NCBI GenBank assembly: GCA_913060875.1
Contig: CAJXSL010000005.1
Location: forward strand, 124,001-188,000
Direction: 5' to 3'
From: an uncultured Desulfobacteraceae bacterium
Lineage (GTDB): Bacteria; Desulfobacterota; Desulfobacteria; Desulfobacterales; UBA5852
Length of the DNA stretch: 64,000 bases
Positions 17,912-26,956 of the stretch are shown here, in pieces (the first letter of the stretch is position 1; every line of letters begins with the position of its first letter). A model generated the notes under the pieces. The model searched no databases, was not told the DNA's origin, and saw nothing but the letters and a program-made list of their open reading frames with translations. A program made the position numbers and the translations under genes.

Positions 17912-18337
17912 ATGAAAGACACCCGGGAAGAAGGCTTTTTCGAAGAAATCGAACACACCGCCGATGTGGCCATCCGCTGCGGCGGCCCGGACCTGAAAGC
18001 CCTTTTCTCCAACGCGGCCCGGGGCATGTACCTTCTGATGGGCATCACCCCAGCCCCTGCCGGTCCGGTTGAAGCGATAACGGTCGCAATATCGGCGGCG
18101 GACGTCGAAGGCCTGCTGGTGGACTGGCTGGGCGAACTGGCTTACCGGGCGGAAACAGGTGGTCTGGTGCCGGAGCAGATGGTTTTCAGGGTGCTGACAC
18201 GCACCCGGGTCGAGGCCGAATTACGCGGTCGGCGGCAGCATGGTTTCACGCGGGTCATCAAAGCCGTCACCTATCACGATTTGAACGTCGAAAAAACACA
18301 CGAGGGCTACGCGGCAACCGTGGTTTTTGACGTGTAA
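17912..18337 (+). CDS. Archease (RtcB activator)
   Basis: 141-aa protein that speeds guanylylation and turnover of the RNA ligase RtcB. The family motif EHTADVAIR is near residue 13, followed by [27 protein letters not shown] and the C-terminal [12 protein letters not shown] segment with acidic and His residues. The ATG at 17912 gives the usual family length. The stop codon is 41 bp before the rtcB start (18379), which supports the assignment. RtcB/archease function in RNA repair or tRNA ligation is established for the family; the substrate here is unknown. Confidence 0.9.
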   Translation: MKDTREEGFFEEIEHTADVAIRCGGPDLKALFSNAARGMYLLMGITPAPAGPVEAITVAISAADVEGLLVDWLGELAYRAETGGLVPEQMVFRVLTRTRVEAELRGRRQHGFTRVIKAVTYHDLNVEKTHEGYAATVVFDV

Positions 18338-18378
18338 TGGCCATACCGGCGACAAGCCGCAGGTGTCGGGAGGTTGCC

Positions 18379-19827
18379 ATGGATCCCACCCAATTGGAAA
18401 AAATCGGACCGTATACCTATCAAATTTCCGCCGACTGGCGGCCGGACATGCAGGCCCCGGCACGCCTTCTGGCCGATCCCGATATTCTGGAAGCCGCTTC
18501 GGGCGACCGCAGCCTGGAGCAACTGGTCAACACGGCCTGTCTCCCGGGCATCGTGCGCTACGCCCTGGCCATGCCGGACGTTCACCAGGGGTATGGCTTC
18601 CCCATCGGCGGGGTGGCGGCCACGGCCGCGCCGGACGGGATCATATCCCCCGGCGGCGTGGGCTATGACATCAACTGCGGCGTACGTCTGCTGGGAACCC
18701 ACCTGCAAACCGAAGAGGTCCGTCCGCATCTGGATGAACTGATTTCCGCCCTTTACGCCCATTGCCCCAGCGGTGTCGGCAAGGGGGGCGCCATCCGTTT
18801 ACAGACCAGGGATCTCCGGCAGGTGCTGGAACAGGGCGCCCGCTGGGCCCTCAAACGCGGCCTGGCCTCTGAATCCGACCTGGAACGCACCGAAGGTTCG
18901 GGCTGCCTGCCCGAAGCCGAGGCCGGCTGCGTCAGCGAGCGGGCCCTGGAAAGGGGCCGGGACCAGGTCGGCACCCTGGGAGCCGGCAACCATTTCATCG
19001 AAATCGATGCCGTGGCGGAAGTCTTCGACGCCCGGGCCGCCGACCGCATGGGACTGGCCCCGGACGGCGTCGTCGTTCAGATCCATTGCGGGTCACGGGG
19101 CCTGGGCCACCAGGTCTGCAGCGACTACGTGAAGCGGTTTCAGAAAGCCATCCATACCTATGGCCTGCGCCTGCCGGACCGGGAACTGGTGTGCGCCCCC
19201 CTCAGCAGCCCCGAGGGCCGGGAATACCTGGCCGCCATGACCGCCGCGGCCAACTATGCCTTTGCCAACCGCCAGGTCCTGACCCATGGGATCCGCCGCA
19301 GCTTCGAACAGGCCCTGGCCGGCAAAGTTTCCCGCCACAGCGTCTTTCAGGTCTACGACGTGGCCCACAACATGGCTCGCATCGAAACCCACCGGATCGA
19401 GGGACAACCGCGCAAGCTCTGCGTCCATCGCAAAGGGGCCACCCGGGCCTTCGGGCCGGGCTCGCCGGATCTTCCCCCCATCTATCGCGACATCGGCCAG
19501 CCCGTGCTGGTGCCGGGCTCCATGGGCACCTGCAGCTGGGTGCTGCGGGGCACGGAAGCCGCCATGGAACAGACCTTCGGCTCCACCTGCCATGGGGCCG
19601 GCCGCCGCTTGAGCCGCCGCCAGGCCCGCAAGCGCTTCAAAGGCGTCAAGCTGCGCCAGGACCTGGAGCGCAGCGGCATCCATGTACGGGCCGGCAGCAT
19701 GGCCGGCCTGGCCGAAGAGGCGCCCAAAGCCTACAAAGACGTCGACCGGGTGGTGGAGGTGGTGCACGGGGCGGGTATTGCACGGAAGGTGGCGCGGCTC
19801 ATCCCCCTAGCCGTCATCAAAGGCTGA
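18379..19827 (+). CDS. rtcB: RNA-splicing ligase RtcB
   Basis: 482-aa GTP- and Mn-dependent 3'-phosphate RNA ligase. Metal ligands D97 and C100 are in [30 protein letters not shown] and the guanylylated His in [11 protein letters not shown] follow. [14 protein letters not shown] is also present. The start at 18379 has GGGAGG six bases upstream, better than the longest frame at 18337. Placed directly after archease, the common bacterial arrangement. A palindromic repeat element starts right at its stop codon. Confidence 0.95.
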   Translation: MDPTQLEKIGPYTYQISADWRPDMQAPARLLADPDILEAASGDRSLEQLVNTACLPGIVRYALAMPDVHQGYGFPIGGVAATAAPDGIISPGGVGYDINCGVRLLGTHLQTEEVRPHLDELISALYAHCPSGVGKGGAIRLQTRDLRQVLEQGARWALKRGLASESDLERTEGSGCLPEAEAGCVSERALERGRDQVGTLGAGNHFIEIDAVAEVFDARAADRMGLAPDGVVVQIHCGSRGLGHQVCSDYVKRFQKAIHTYGLRLPDRELVCAPLSSPEGREYLAAMTAAANYAFANRQVLTHGIRRSFEQALAGKVSRHSVFQVYDVAHNMARIETHRIEGQPRKLCVHRKGATRAFGPGSPDLPPIYRDIGQPVLVPGSMGTCSWVLRGTEAAMEQTFGSTCHGAGRRLSRRQARKRFKGVKLRQDLERSGIHVRAGSMAGLAEEAPKAYKDVDRVVEVVHGAGIARKVARLIPLAVIKG

Positions 19828-19950
19828 ACGGGTGCGTGAAACAGCCAATTTCGGCGTTGTGCGGCAGGCTTCAGCGCTGCGGCGTACCGGGTGTACGCCT
19901 CACGCCTCAGCCTTTGCACGCCTTGACCTTGCCTGTTTCACGCACCCGTT
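19827..19950. repeat. 124-bp element with perfect 18-bp terminal inverted repeats
   Basis: AACGGGTGCGTGAAACAG (19827-19844) is exactly repeated in inverse at 19933-19950. The first base is the last of the rtcB stop codon. The interior is itself roughly palindromic around CGTACCGGGTGTACG. No coding capacity. It could act as a strong terminator for archease-rtcB. Confidence 0.75.
19842..19908. repeat. 67-bp direct repeat, copy 1
   Basis: Starts CAGCCAATTTCGGC and ends TACGCCTCACGCCTC; nearly identical to 19999-20065 (differences at only a few positions). This is the interior of the 124-bp element. Confidence 0.75.
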
Positions 19951-19998
19951 CCCGCGGGTTTGAATTGCCATCTCCGCTACATTGGCCACTTCGGGACC

Positions 19999-20065
19999 CA
20001 GCCAATCTCGGCCTTGTACGGCAGGCTTCGGCGTTGCGGCGTACCGGGTGTACGCCTCACGCCTC
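19999..20065. repeat. 67-bp direct repeat, copy 2
   Basis: Same length and orientation as 19842-19908, offset 157 bp. It lacks the terminal inverted repeats, so it looks like a partial or decayed element. The rest of the gap to the cytochrome gene (20066-20362) shows no supported feature except the ribosome site. Confidence 0.7.
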
Positions 20066-20362
20066 GTTGGATCTCAGAGCGCGGGGGCCTGAGGCATAAA
20101 AGCGTTGACGGCCGTCCGGGTTTTATGGAATTGTTTTCTCGCCTATCGCTTGCATTCCCGTTTAATTCGTGTTCGTCCAGAGATGGTAGATTTTGGTTCC
20201 GAGCAAGGTCTGAGCGATTTTGAAACCGCAGGAATAGTAAACTATTTCGAGGATTTCAAAAGAGCGAAAACGCCGCTCGGGGCCAAAAGATGCCATTTAT
20301 GGATGGACACGAATTCAATTTGCCTGCCAACAACGCCAAAGAAGTCTTGAAAGGGGGAAACC

Positions 20363-20818
20363 ATGAAGACAATGATTCGAATCGTGGTGTGCGCTATTGT
20401 CGTGGTGATGGTGACCGGGGTTGCCGTAGCGCAGTTCGCCAAACCCGAAGACGCCATCCAATACCGCAAATCGGTCATGGTTCTAATCGCCCAGCACTTC
20501 AAACGCATGGGGGCGGTGGTGCAGGGCAAGGCGGACTTTGATCGTGCCAGTTTCGCCGCCAATGCGGAAGTCGTCCGGTCCATGGCGACGCTGCCCTGGG
20601 ACGCTTTTCTCGAGCCCGGCACAGACAAGGGCGATACGACGATGAGTTCGGCGGTTTTCGAGAAGAAAACTGATTTCATGCAAGCGGCGAAAGCCTTTGA
20701 GGAGAGCACGGCCCTGCTGGCGGAGGCGGCCCAGGGTGCAGATTTAAATGGGATCAAGGCCCCGTTTAACGCGGTCGCCCAAAACTGCAAGGCCTGCCAT
20801 AAGCCCTTCCGCAAATAA
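20363..20818 (+). CDS. Cytochrome c' / c-556 family protein
   Basis: 151-aa periplasmic c-type cytochrome. Signal peptide to about residue 23 (VAVAQ), then a four-helix-bundle pattern and a single CKACH haem site at residues 142-146, at the very C-terminus as in class II cytochromes c. GGGGG precedes the ATG. Family members bind gases (NO, CO) or transfer electrons. It converges on a cytochrome b561 gene across a shared terminator, hinting at a functional pairing of soluble and membrane haem proteins. Confidence 0.88.
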   Translation: MKTMIRIVVCAIVVVMVTGVAVAQFAKPEDAIQYRKSVMVLIAQHFKRMGAVVQGKADFDRASFAANAEVVRSMATLPWDAFLEPGTDKGDTTMSSAVFEKKTDFMQAAKAFEESTALLAEAAQGADLNGIKAPFNAVAQNCKACHKPFRK

Positions 20819-20844
20819 CAGCGACCACCCCGCCGAAAATAGTG

Positions 20845-20875
20845 AAGGGGGCGCCCTATCATCCGGCGCCCCCTT
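20845..20875. terminator. Terminator between convergent cytochrome genes
   Basis: AAGGGGGCGCC and GGCGCCCCCTT form a perfect 11-bp stem with a 9-nt loop, followed by GTTT on the plus strand. It sits 26 bp after the cytochrome c' stop and 36 bp before the cytochrome b561 stop, so it can serve both. Confidence 0.75.
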
Positions 20876-20911
20876 GTTTCTACTCCGGTCCGCATTCCTG
20901 ACCAGATCGAA

Positions 20912-21610
20912 TCAGTAAATTCCCCAGTACACGACGGCCGCTGTGACGGCCGCCAGCAGCAAAGCCTTGACCGGACTCCCCGGAACCAGGTCGACGGCTT
21001 CGTGCCACGATTTGCGGCCCGTAATCATGGGCAGCATCAGATTTTCGCGCTTCACCAACCAATAGAAGACAATGGCGGCAAGATGCAGCGCGATCAGACC
21101 GATAAGGATGCTCCGGTTAATGTGATGGATACGGGTCAGCCAGTCGCTGGCATCCTTGCTGACCAGATGATAAAGGGGGCCTTCGGTGAGGATGTCGTCA
21201 TTGGCGAAAAGGCCCGTTCCCACCTGGATCAACAGAACCGCCAGCATGGCGATGATGGACCAGGCGCCCATGGGATTGTGCCCCAGGTAAGGTTGATGTC
21301 CATTACCGAGAAGAGATCGCGCATAACCGAAGACCTTGCGAGGCCCGCGGATGAATGATGAAAACCGCGACGGGATTCCACCGAAAAGCCCCCACAGCAC
21401 CCGAAACAGGATCAGCGCGAGAATCGCCACCCCGCTCCACTCGTGATATTGCATAGCCGTGCCACCGGTTTTTCCGGTAACAAAGGAAACCGCAACCAGC
21501 ACGACAAGCATCCAGTGGAATAAGCGGGTCGGCAGGTCCCAGACCAGGATACGGTACGAGGGCGGATCATCGAGCCCATTTTCGGTAACTTGGGAAATCG
21601 CCTTTTTCAT
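20912..21610 (-). CDS. Cytochrome b561-type membrane protein
   Basis: 232 aa, the di-haem membrane cytochrome b type found with Ni-Fe hydrogenases and other periplasmic dehydrogenases. Four or five hydrophobic helices; histidines in LFHWMLV, YHEWSG, RIHHINR and ALHLAAI fit the haem ligand pattern of the family. The N-terminal VWDLPTRLFHW segment is the standard family opening. GGAGGAG lies upstream of the ATG. Probably passes electrons between quinone and a periplasmic c-type cytochrome, possibly the neighbouring cytochrome c'; this is inference. Confidence 0.88.
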   Translation of the reverse strand: MKKAISQVTENGLDDPPSYRILVWDLPTRLFHWMLVVLVAVSFVTGKTGGTAMQYHEWSGVAILALILFRVLWGLFGGIPSRFSSFIRGPRKVFGYARSLLGNGHQPYLGHNPMGAWSIIAMLAVLLIQVGTGLFANDDILTEGPLYHLVSKDASDWLTRIHHINRSILIGLIALHLAAIVFYWLVKRENLMLPMITGRKSWHEAVDLVPGSPVKALLLAAVTAAVVYWGIY

Positions 21611-21784
21611 GCGATCAACTCCTCCCTAATGGCATGGCAATGTTTCACCACAATGCAATGGTCCATCTCGCAGCAGTGCTTGCCTGCGTTTCAACGCCCA
21701 TGCCTCCTTCAAGGTGCAACGCCACCGTCTTTGGAATCTCTGAGTTTGCGTGGATGCCTTCTGCAAAGCGGAAGGCTTTACCCT

Positions 21785-22020
21785 CCATTCGAAGGGGGCT
21801 TAAAAATGGTTTGCCGTTTTAGGTTTTGGTGTTCCCATTGTCCCGCGCCGAGCATCGGCGGGGCGGACGGATTAAAGCGCGCGGACTGTTTGAGCCCGCC
21901 GTAGCTAAAGCGAAGGCGGGCGAGTTTCCGCGCGCTCCGGCCGCACCGACGACGCGCAGGGTTAAGCGGGACACGGGCGTCTTCTTTTGGTTCGTTTTCT
22001 TCCACGTGGAAGAAAATGAA
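21785..22020. repeat. Dispersed intergenic repeat, copy B, with imperfect 30-bp terminal palindrome
   Basis: Collinear with copy A at 16588-16825, in the same orientation. The terminal palindrome (21991-22020) is centred on TTCCACGTGGAA, with one G-T mismatch, where copy A has TTTCCCGGGAAA: the arms differ but remain complementary. Copy B lies between the cytochrome b561 start and the end of the metal-ABC operon; 21611-21784 before it shows nothing supported. Confidence 0.8.
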
Positions 22021-22134
22021 TGACAAATAATCTTGATCAGCAATACCGCTCAGAGTTCTACACAGCATGTAAAGGGTTTAAATCAATACGCAAAGGCAGA
22101 CCGACGACATGCTCTCCAAGGCTATAGCCGGACC

Positions 22135-23445
22135 TCAACTTGCCGGCGGAATCGCACGCTGGTGCGGATCCTGCCCGGGACGGTCGGCCGCATCTTCGAG
22201 GCGGCTCTGCATTTTCTCGTCCGTAAAATGCTCCAAATGGTGCGCTGGGGTGTGGACGTCGGTTTCGCAATAGCCCATTTTGCCGCACAGAAAGGATTCC
22301 CAGAGGCGATGGCTGCGGATGATGCCCCGCCCCTGGCGCAGGCCTTCGTCGGTCAGGATGAAACCGTTTTCGACCCGGCGCACCCAGCGGCGGCGGGACA
22401 AACGCCAGAGGGCCATCCGGACGGGCCAGTTCTGCTTCAGAGCCTCGCGGAAATCCCCGGCATGCATGGGGGCCGTCCCGGTCGCTGCCATTTCCTGAAA
22501 GCGGTAGAGCAACCCCAGGATATCGTCCCCCACAATCTTAAGCGCCAGGCGGGCCTGTTGAATCACCCGACTGAGGACCCCGTAGCGCGGAGCAAAAAGA
22601 AACACCAGAAGGAAAAGCACACCCGTCATGACCGCCATCATGCCGGCCGTGCTGGTGTCGCGAAATCCGAACCAGGTCGGCACGGTAATGGCGCCCACAT
22701 GTCCCAACAGGGCGGCCAGGGCCGCAAAAACCAGGCTCAAACCCAACATAACCCCCAGTCGATCCGTCAGCAAATGGGCCGCTGCCCCCGGAACGATGAG
22801 CATGGCGATCACCAGGATGCTGCCGACACTCTCGAAGGCCGCGATGGTGGTGGCCGCTACCAGGGTCATGAGGACATAGTGCAGCAGATCGGCATTGATG
22901 CCGAGCGTGGTGGCCAGGGCCGGGTCAAAAGACGTTATCTTTAGTTCCTTATAGAATGCTACGACAAAAAGGAGGTTGAACAGCAGCATGGCCCCGTTGG
23001 TCACCGCCGCCTGGGGGATTTCGAATCCTCCCACCAGATAGGTGTCCAGGGGCGTCAGTTCGATGGCCCCGTAGAGGACGCAACTGGGGTCCAGATCCAC
23101 GTGATCGGCGGCCTGCCGGATCAGGATCAGGCCCAGGGCAAACAGCGTCGTAAAGATAACCCCCATGGAGGCACCCCGGTCGAGCCCGCTCAGACGGAAG
23201 ATGCCCTGGACCAGGAAAGCGGTGACAATCCCGATCAGGATGGCCCCCACCAGCATGGGCAGGCTGCCGCGACTGCCGGTAACGATGAAGGCAATGGCCA
23301 GGCCCGGCAGGACGGCATGGCTGATGGCATCGCCCATCATGCTCATGCGCCGCAGCACCAGGTAGTTGCCCAGCAAGGCGCAGGCCATGGCACTGAGCAT
23401 GCCCGTCACCACGATCCAGGTATCGAAGGACGTCCACTCCATCAT
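22135..23445 (-). CDS. Metal ABC transporter permease 2 with C-terminal DtxR-like domain
   Basis: 436-aa membrane subunit of a Mn/Zn/Fe-type importer (ABC-3 family). About residues 1-290 are hydrophobic helices with the family motifs GNYLVLRRMSMMGDAISHAVLPG and ESVGSILVIAMLIVPGAAA. The last 130 residues are soluble: a winged-helix-like stretch (ALWRLSRRRWVRRVENGFILTDEGL) followed by HRLWESFLCGKMG...HHLEHF, which resembles the DtxR/MntR dimerisation and metal-binding region. AAGGAG precedes the start, which overlaps the upstream permease stop (ATGA). Last gene of the operon. Confidence 0.85.
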   Translation of the reverse strand: MMEWTSFDTWIVVTGMLSAMACALLGNYLVLRRMSMMGDAISHAVLPGLAIAFIVTGSRGSLPMLVGAILIGIVTAFLVQGIFRLSGLDRGASMGVIFTTLFALGLILIRQAADHVDLDPSCVLYGAIELTPLDTYLVGGFEIPQAAVTNGAMLLFNLLFVVAFYKELKITSFDPALATTLGINADLLHYVLMTLVAATTIAAFESVGSILVIAMLIVPGAAAHLLTDRLGVMLGLSLVFAALAALLGHVGAITVPTWFGFRDTSTAGMMAVMTGVLFLLVFLFAPRYGVLSRVIQQARLALKIVGDDILGLLYRFQEMAATGTAPMHAGDFREALKQNWPVRMALWRLSRRRWVRRVENGFILTDEGLRQGRGIIRSHRLWESFLCGKMGYCETDVHTPAHHLEHFTDEKMQSRLEDAADRPGQDPHQRAIPPAS

Positions 23446-24911
23446 GCGGCTTCTCCTTGCACGGGTTCGATGTGATGGGGACTGGCTGGCATCTGCTGCA
23501 GGACTTCGGCGGGCAGTCTTTTTTCCAGCGCGGCCACCAGGTCGGCGTCCAGGACATGCTCGATCTCGTCCGCGCCCCAGTCCACATGCCCCGGGGCCAC
23601 ATCGGCATGTTCGATCAGATAGGTTTCCCACAGCCGGTGCTTGCGGACGATGCGACGGGCTTCTTCCAGGCCGGCGGCCGTCAGTTCCCAATTTCGGCCG
23701 TCCGAGGCAAGCAGACCGGCCGCCATTCCGCGGGCCAGCGCCCGGCGCAGTTGCCCATGGCTCCACGACCGACGGCTGAGCAGCATGTCCATGGTGACCT
23801 GCGGCAGGGCACAGTCCAGTTCGGCATCCTCAGGGGAGAGGCCGCAGACCTCCATCATTTCGTAGATTTCCCGCAGCAGGTTTTCATGCCGGATACGGCG
23901 GCTCAGCCGCAGGCGCTCCACCCCACGGCGGGCCAGCCCGCGGGTTGAGCCAAAAACCAAGCTCACACCGAACAGCAGGGAGGCCGTGAGGACGATGACC
24001 GCCCCGGCCGGCAGGTTGGCCATCAGGGCGCTGATACCGGCCCCGAAAAGACCGCTCAGGGCCCCGAAAAGCCCTGAGATCCATAGCATGTGTTTCAGGC
24101 TGTAAGTCCAGAAACGGGCGGCGGCCGGCGGAATGATCAAGAGAGCCACCACCAGGATAAGCCCCACCGCCTGCAGGCCGATGACGGTAACCACCACCAC
24201 CAGGGTCATCATCAGGAAATCCAGCCCGGTGACCGGCCAGCCCTGGGAGGCGGCGTAATCGGCATCGAAGCACAGCAGGGCGAATTCCTTGAAAAACAGC
24301 ACCGCGCAAATGGCGGCCAGCAGGGCCACCACGGCGATCAGAACAGCGTCGGCGAACAGCATAGAGGCGGTCTTGCCGTAGATAAAGGAGGACAGCCCGG
24401 CCGCGTTGCCGGACCCCATGCGGGTGGCGATGCCCATCAGGGCAATGCCCAGCCCGAAGAAGACGCTCAGGACGATCCCCAGGGCGGCGTCGTCCTTGAG
24501 GCGCGAGTAGCGTTGGATCACTATGACCGCACCGGTTCCCAGGATGCAGAAAAAGGCGGCGCCCCCGATCAGGGCCAGCAGGTTCTTGCCTTCCGCCCCC
24601 AGGGCGGTGAGCAGGATAAACGCCAGGGCAATTCCCGGCAGACTGGCGTGGCTCAGGGTGTCGCTCAAGAGGGCCCGCTTGCGCAGCAGCAGGAAGGTGC
24701 CCACCAGCCCGGCGGCCAGGCCCAGCAGCGTGGTGCCCACGATGACCACCCGGGTGTTGTAGTCCCGGAGGGTCAATACCCGCAGCAGTTCTTCGCTGGA
24801 AGGCCAGGCCAGGGTGTGCTCGCCCAGACCGGCCGCGGCGACCCAGGAGGGATCGAATGCCCCCCAGAGCAGAAGCCCCAGCGGCGTCAGGATCAACAGG
24901 CGCGGACTCAT
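23442..24911 (-). CDS. Metal ABC transporter permease 1 with C-terminal DtxR-like domain
   Basis: 489-aa ABC-3 family permease. N-terminal two thirds are transmembrane, with LLRKRALLSDTLSHASLPG and LQAVGLILVVALLIIPPAAA as the two signature loops. The tail (about residues 345-489) has a winged-helix-like segment ending in WELTAAGLEEARRIVRKHRLW and then GHVDWGADEIEHVLD, close to DtxR-type regulators. Its start codon overlaps the ATPase stop, and its own stop overlaps the next permease: tight translational coupling of all three subunits. Two different permeases imply a heterodimeric channel. Confidence 0.85.
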   Translation of the reverse strand: MSPRLLILTPLGLLLWGAFDPSWVAAAGLGEHTLAWPSSEELLRVLTLRDYNTRVVIVGTTLLGLAAGLVGTFLLLRKRALLSDTLSHASLPGIALAFILLTALGAEGKNLLALIGGAAFFCILGTGAVIVIQRYSRLKDDAALGIVLSVFFGLGIALMGIATRMGSGNAAGLSSFIYGKTASMLFADAVLIAVVALLAAICAVLFFKEFALLCFDADYAASQGWPVTGLDFLMMTLVVVVTVIGLQAVGLILVVALLIIPPAAARFWTYSLKHMLWISGLFGALSGLFGAGISALMANLPAGAVIVLTASLLFGVSLVFGSTRGLARRGVERLRLSRRIRHENLLREIYEMMEVCGLSPEDAELDCALPQVTMDMLLSRRSWSHGQLRRALARGMAAGLLASDGRNWELTAAGLEEARRIVRKHRLWETYLIEHADVAPGHVDWGADEIEHVLDADLVAALEKRLPAEVLQQMPASPHHIEPVQGEAA

Positions 24912-25771
24912 AGCGCCCCTCCTCCCCGGGTTCCCGACGGTAGACGTGGATCCTTGGAATATTCGAACAGGGCCTGGGAAAGCAGCGTCAGCTTCCCGCC
25001 GTAGGTCTTTTTGAGATTTTCTTCGGTGAAAACCGTGTCGACGGGACCAGCTTCCACCACCCGCATATTGAGCAAGACCACGTGGTCGAAATACGTGGGC
25101 ACGGTCTGGAGGTCATGGTGCACCACCACACAGGTCTTGCCCGCCGCCTTCAATTCCTTGAGCAGGGCGATGATGGCCCGTTCGGTGGCCACGTCCACCC
25201 CGGCAAAGGGTTCGTCCATGAAATAGAGATCGGCATCCTGGGCCAGAGCCCGGGCCAGGAAGACCCGCTGCTGCTGGCCCCCGGAAAGCTGGCTGATCTG
25301 GCGCTGGGCATAGGGGGCCATACCGACCTTCTCCAGTTCTTCCAGCGCCCGGCGCCGGTGCGCGCGCGCCACGGGCCGAAACCAGCCGATACGGCCGTAG
25401 AGCCCCATGGCCACGACATCCAGGGCGTTGACCGGAAAGTCCCAGTCCACGCTCTCCCGCTGAGGCACGTAGCCCACCAGGCGACGCTGTTTTTCGTAGG
25501 GCTGGCCGTAAATGGTCACCCGGCCCGATGCCCGGGGAATCAATCCCAGGGCGGCCTTGATCAGGGTACTTTTGCCGGCCCCGTTGGGCCCCACCACGGC
25601 GATCAGCCGCCCCTCGGGAATGGCCAGGTCCACGTCCCAGAGCACCGGTTTGCGGTGATAAGCCACGGTCAGGTCCTGAATCGCCAGGGGCAGCCGGCGA
25701 CGCTGATCTTCCGTCAACGCATGCACGCGGGCTGAAGATGATTGCCGGTTGGCTTGGGCTTGAGCCGCCAT
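24908..25771 (-). CDS. Metal ABC transporter ATP-binding protein
   Basis: 287-aa ATPase of the importer. Walker A GPNGAGKST, Q-loop VPQRESVDW, signature LSGGQQQR, Walker B LYFMDEP and the switch His in VVVHHD are all intact. The N-terminal 25 residues are a low-conservation extension. GGAGG lies 8 bases before the ATG. It follows the binding-protein gene by 45 bp. Sequence places it in the Mn/Zn (MntB/ZnuC/TroB) group; the metal itself cannot be read from the ATPase. Confidence 0.93.
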   Translation of the reverse strand: MAAQAQANRQSSSARVHALTEDQRRRLPLAIQDLTVAYHRKPVLWDVDLAIPEGRLIAVVGPNGAGKSTLIKAALGLIPRASGRVTIYGQPYEKQRRLVGYVPQRESVDWDFPVNALDVVAMGLYGRIGWFRPVARAHRRRALEELEKVGMAPYAQRQISQLSGGQQQRVFLARALAQDADLYFMDEPFAGVDVATERAIIALLKELKAAGKTCVVVHHDLQTVPTYFDHVVLLNMRVVEAGPVDTVFTEENLKKTYGGKLTLLSQALFEYSKDPRLPSGTRGGGAL

Positions 25772-25816
25772 AGGGTCCTCCTGAAATTTCTAATTACTTC
25801 TTTGACGAATGAGCAT

Positions 25817-26818
25817 CTATTCGGCGTGACGCAAGCGTCCCTGCATGCCGGCCGGCGGCGCCTGCCCCCCCAGGGCCCGGGTGATCACGGTCACATTGTG
25901 ATCGATCATGCCGATGTAGGTGCCTTCATAGGTGCCGGCCGGCCCCATGGCATCGGAGAAAAGCTCACCGCCGATCGTGACGCTATGGCCGCGGCTGCGG
26001 GTCCCCTCGATCAGGGCTTTGACGTTCTTGTCGGACACGCTGGACTCCACGAAAACCGCCGGGATCTGACGCCGCACCAGTTCATCCACGATGCGGTTGA
26101 TGTCCTTCAGGCCCGCCTCCGACTCGGTGGAGAGTCCCTGAATCCCCATGACCTCGATCCCGTAGGCCCGCCCCATATAGGTGAAGGCGTCATGGGCCGT
26201 CACCAGGACGCGTTTGTTCTCCGGGATCGACGTTATGGACTGTTGGGCATAGGCGTCCAGTTGCTTCAACTGGCCGAGATACGCGGCGGCATTGCTTTGG
26301 TAGGTCGTGCTGTTGGCCGGATCGAATTCCGCCAGGGCGTCCCGCACCACTTCCACGGCTTTCATCCAGCCGCTCACGTCCATCCACACGTGGGGATCGC
26401 TGTGGGCGGTTTCCGGATCGTGGATCAGATAATCGGCCTGGAGCAGTTCGGTGACGGCGTAGACCGGCCGCCTGCGGGACACTTTGACGAGCACATCGGC
26501 CATCTGCCCTTCCAGCAGCAGGCCCGCGTAGAAAATGATATCCGATTTCAACAGGGTGGCCACGTCGCTGCGGGTGGGATTGTACACATGGGGGTCGACG
26601 CCCGCACCGATCACGAAGGTAACCTCACCCTTGTCACCGGCCACGGCTTTGGCGATATCCCCCACCATGCCCACGGTAGCGCCGATACGGTAAGGATAGC
26701 CGCCTTTGTAGGCGGCCTCGGCAGTTCCATTGAAAACCAGCAGGGTCAGGAGAATCAGAGCGATCGCGGTGGATAATCGGTTCCCATTCAAGAAGGGACG
26801 GGCGATGGCAGTTTTCAT
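25817..26818 (-). CDS. TroA/ZnuA-like metal-binding protein of the ABC importer
   Basis: 333-aa periplasmic binding protein of cluster A-I. Start at 26818 (GGGGAGG upstream), 37 codons inside the longest frame; signal peptide to about EAAYK. Candidate metal ligands are His in GVDPHVYNPT, His in SDPHVWMD, His in VTAHDAFTYMG and Asp in GMIDHN, the HHHD set of TroA-like proteins that bind Mn or Zn. There is no His-rich loop as in high-affinity ZnuA. Together with the DtxR-type regulator this favours manganese (or iron) over zinc, but that is inference. Confidence 0.9.
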   Translation of the reverse strand: MKTAIARPFLNGNRLSTAIALILLTLLVFNGTAEAAYKGGYPYRIGATVGMVGDIAKAVAGDKGEVTFVIGAGVDPHVYNPTRSDVATLLKSDIIFYAGLLLEGQMADVLVKVSRRRPVYAVTELLQADYLIHDPETAHSDPHVWMDVSGWMKAVEVVRDALAEFDPANSTTYQSNAAAYLGQLKQLDAYAQQSITSIPENKRVLVTAHDAFTYMGRAYGIEVMGIQGLSTESEAGLKDINRIVDELVRRQIPAVFVESSVSDKNVKALIEGTRSRGHSVTIGGELFSDAMGPAGTYEGTYIGMIDHNVTVITRALGGQAPPAGMQGRLRHAE

Positions 26819-26916
26819 CTGGCAACCTCCCCGGATAGTGAGTTGGCCATCGTAGGGCAACGATTCGTTGCGATGATGTTTACGCATTCTGGAATGTACA
26901 ATAAGGACGAAAATAT

Positions 26917-26951
26917 TTTGGTCAACCAAATTATTTATTTTGGTACCAAAA
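26917..26951 (-). promoter_or_regulatory. Paired operator for the DtxR-type regulator before the troA-like gene
   Basis: Two 14-bp palindromes, TTTGGTCAACCAAA (26917-26930) and TTTTGGTACCAAAA (26938-26951), share the half-site TTTGGT. Their centres are exactly 21 bp apart, two helical turns, so two dimers would bind the same face of DNA. On the minus strand TTGACC, a possible -35 box, lies inside the first palindrome. This lies 99 bp before the binding-protein start codon and 6 bp after the regulator's stop codon. Confidence 0.7.
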
Positions 26952-26956
26952 ATTTA

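Noticed and set aside
21997-22014. parS-like palindrome TTCTTCCACGTGGAAGAA
   Set aside because: It resembles ParB sites, but it is the tip of the dispersed repeat; copy A has a different centre (CCCGGG), so the hairpin and not the ParB sequence is conserved. It is also 17 kb from parAB.
22033-22944. 303-codon plus-strand frame
   Set aside because: Antisense to permease 2, which has clear membrane and family motifs.
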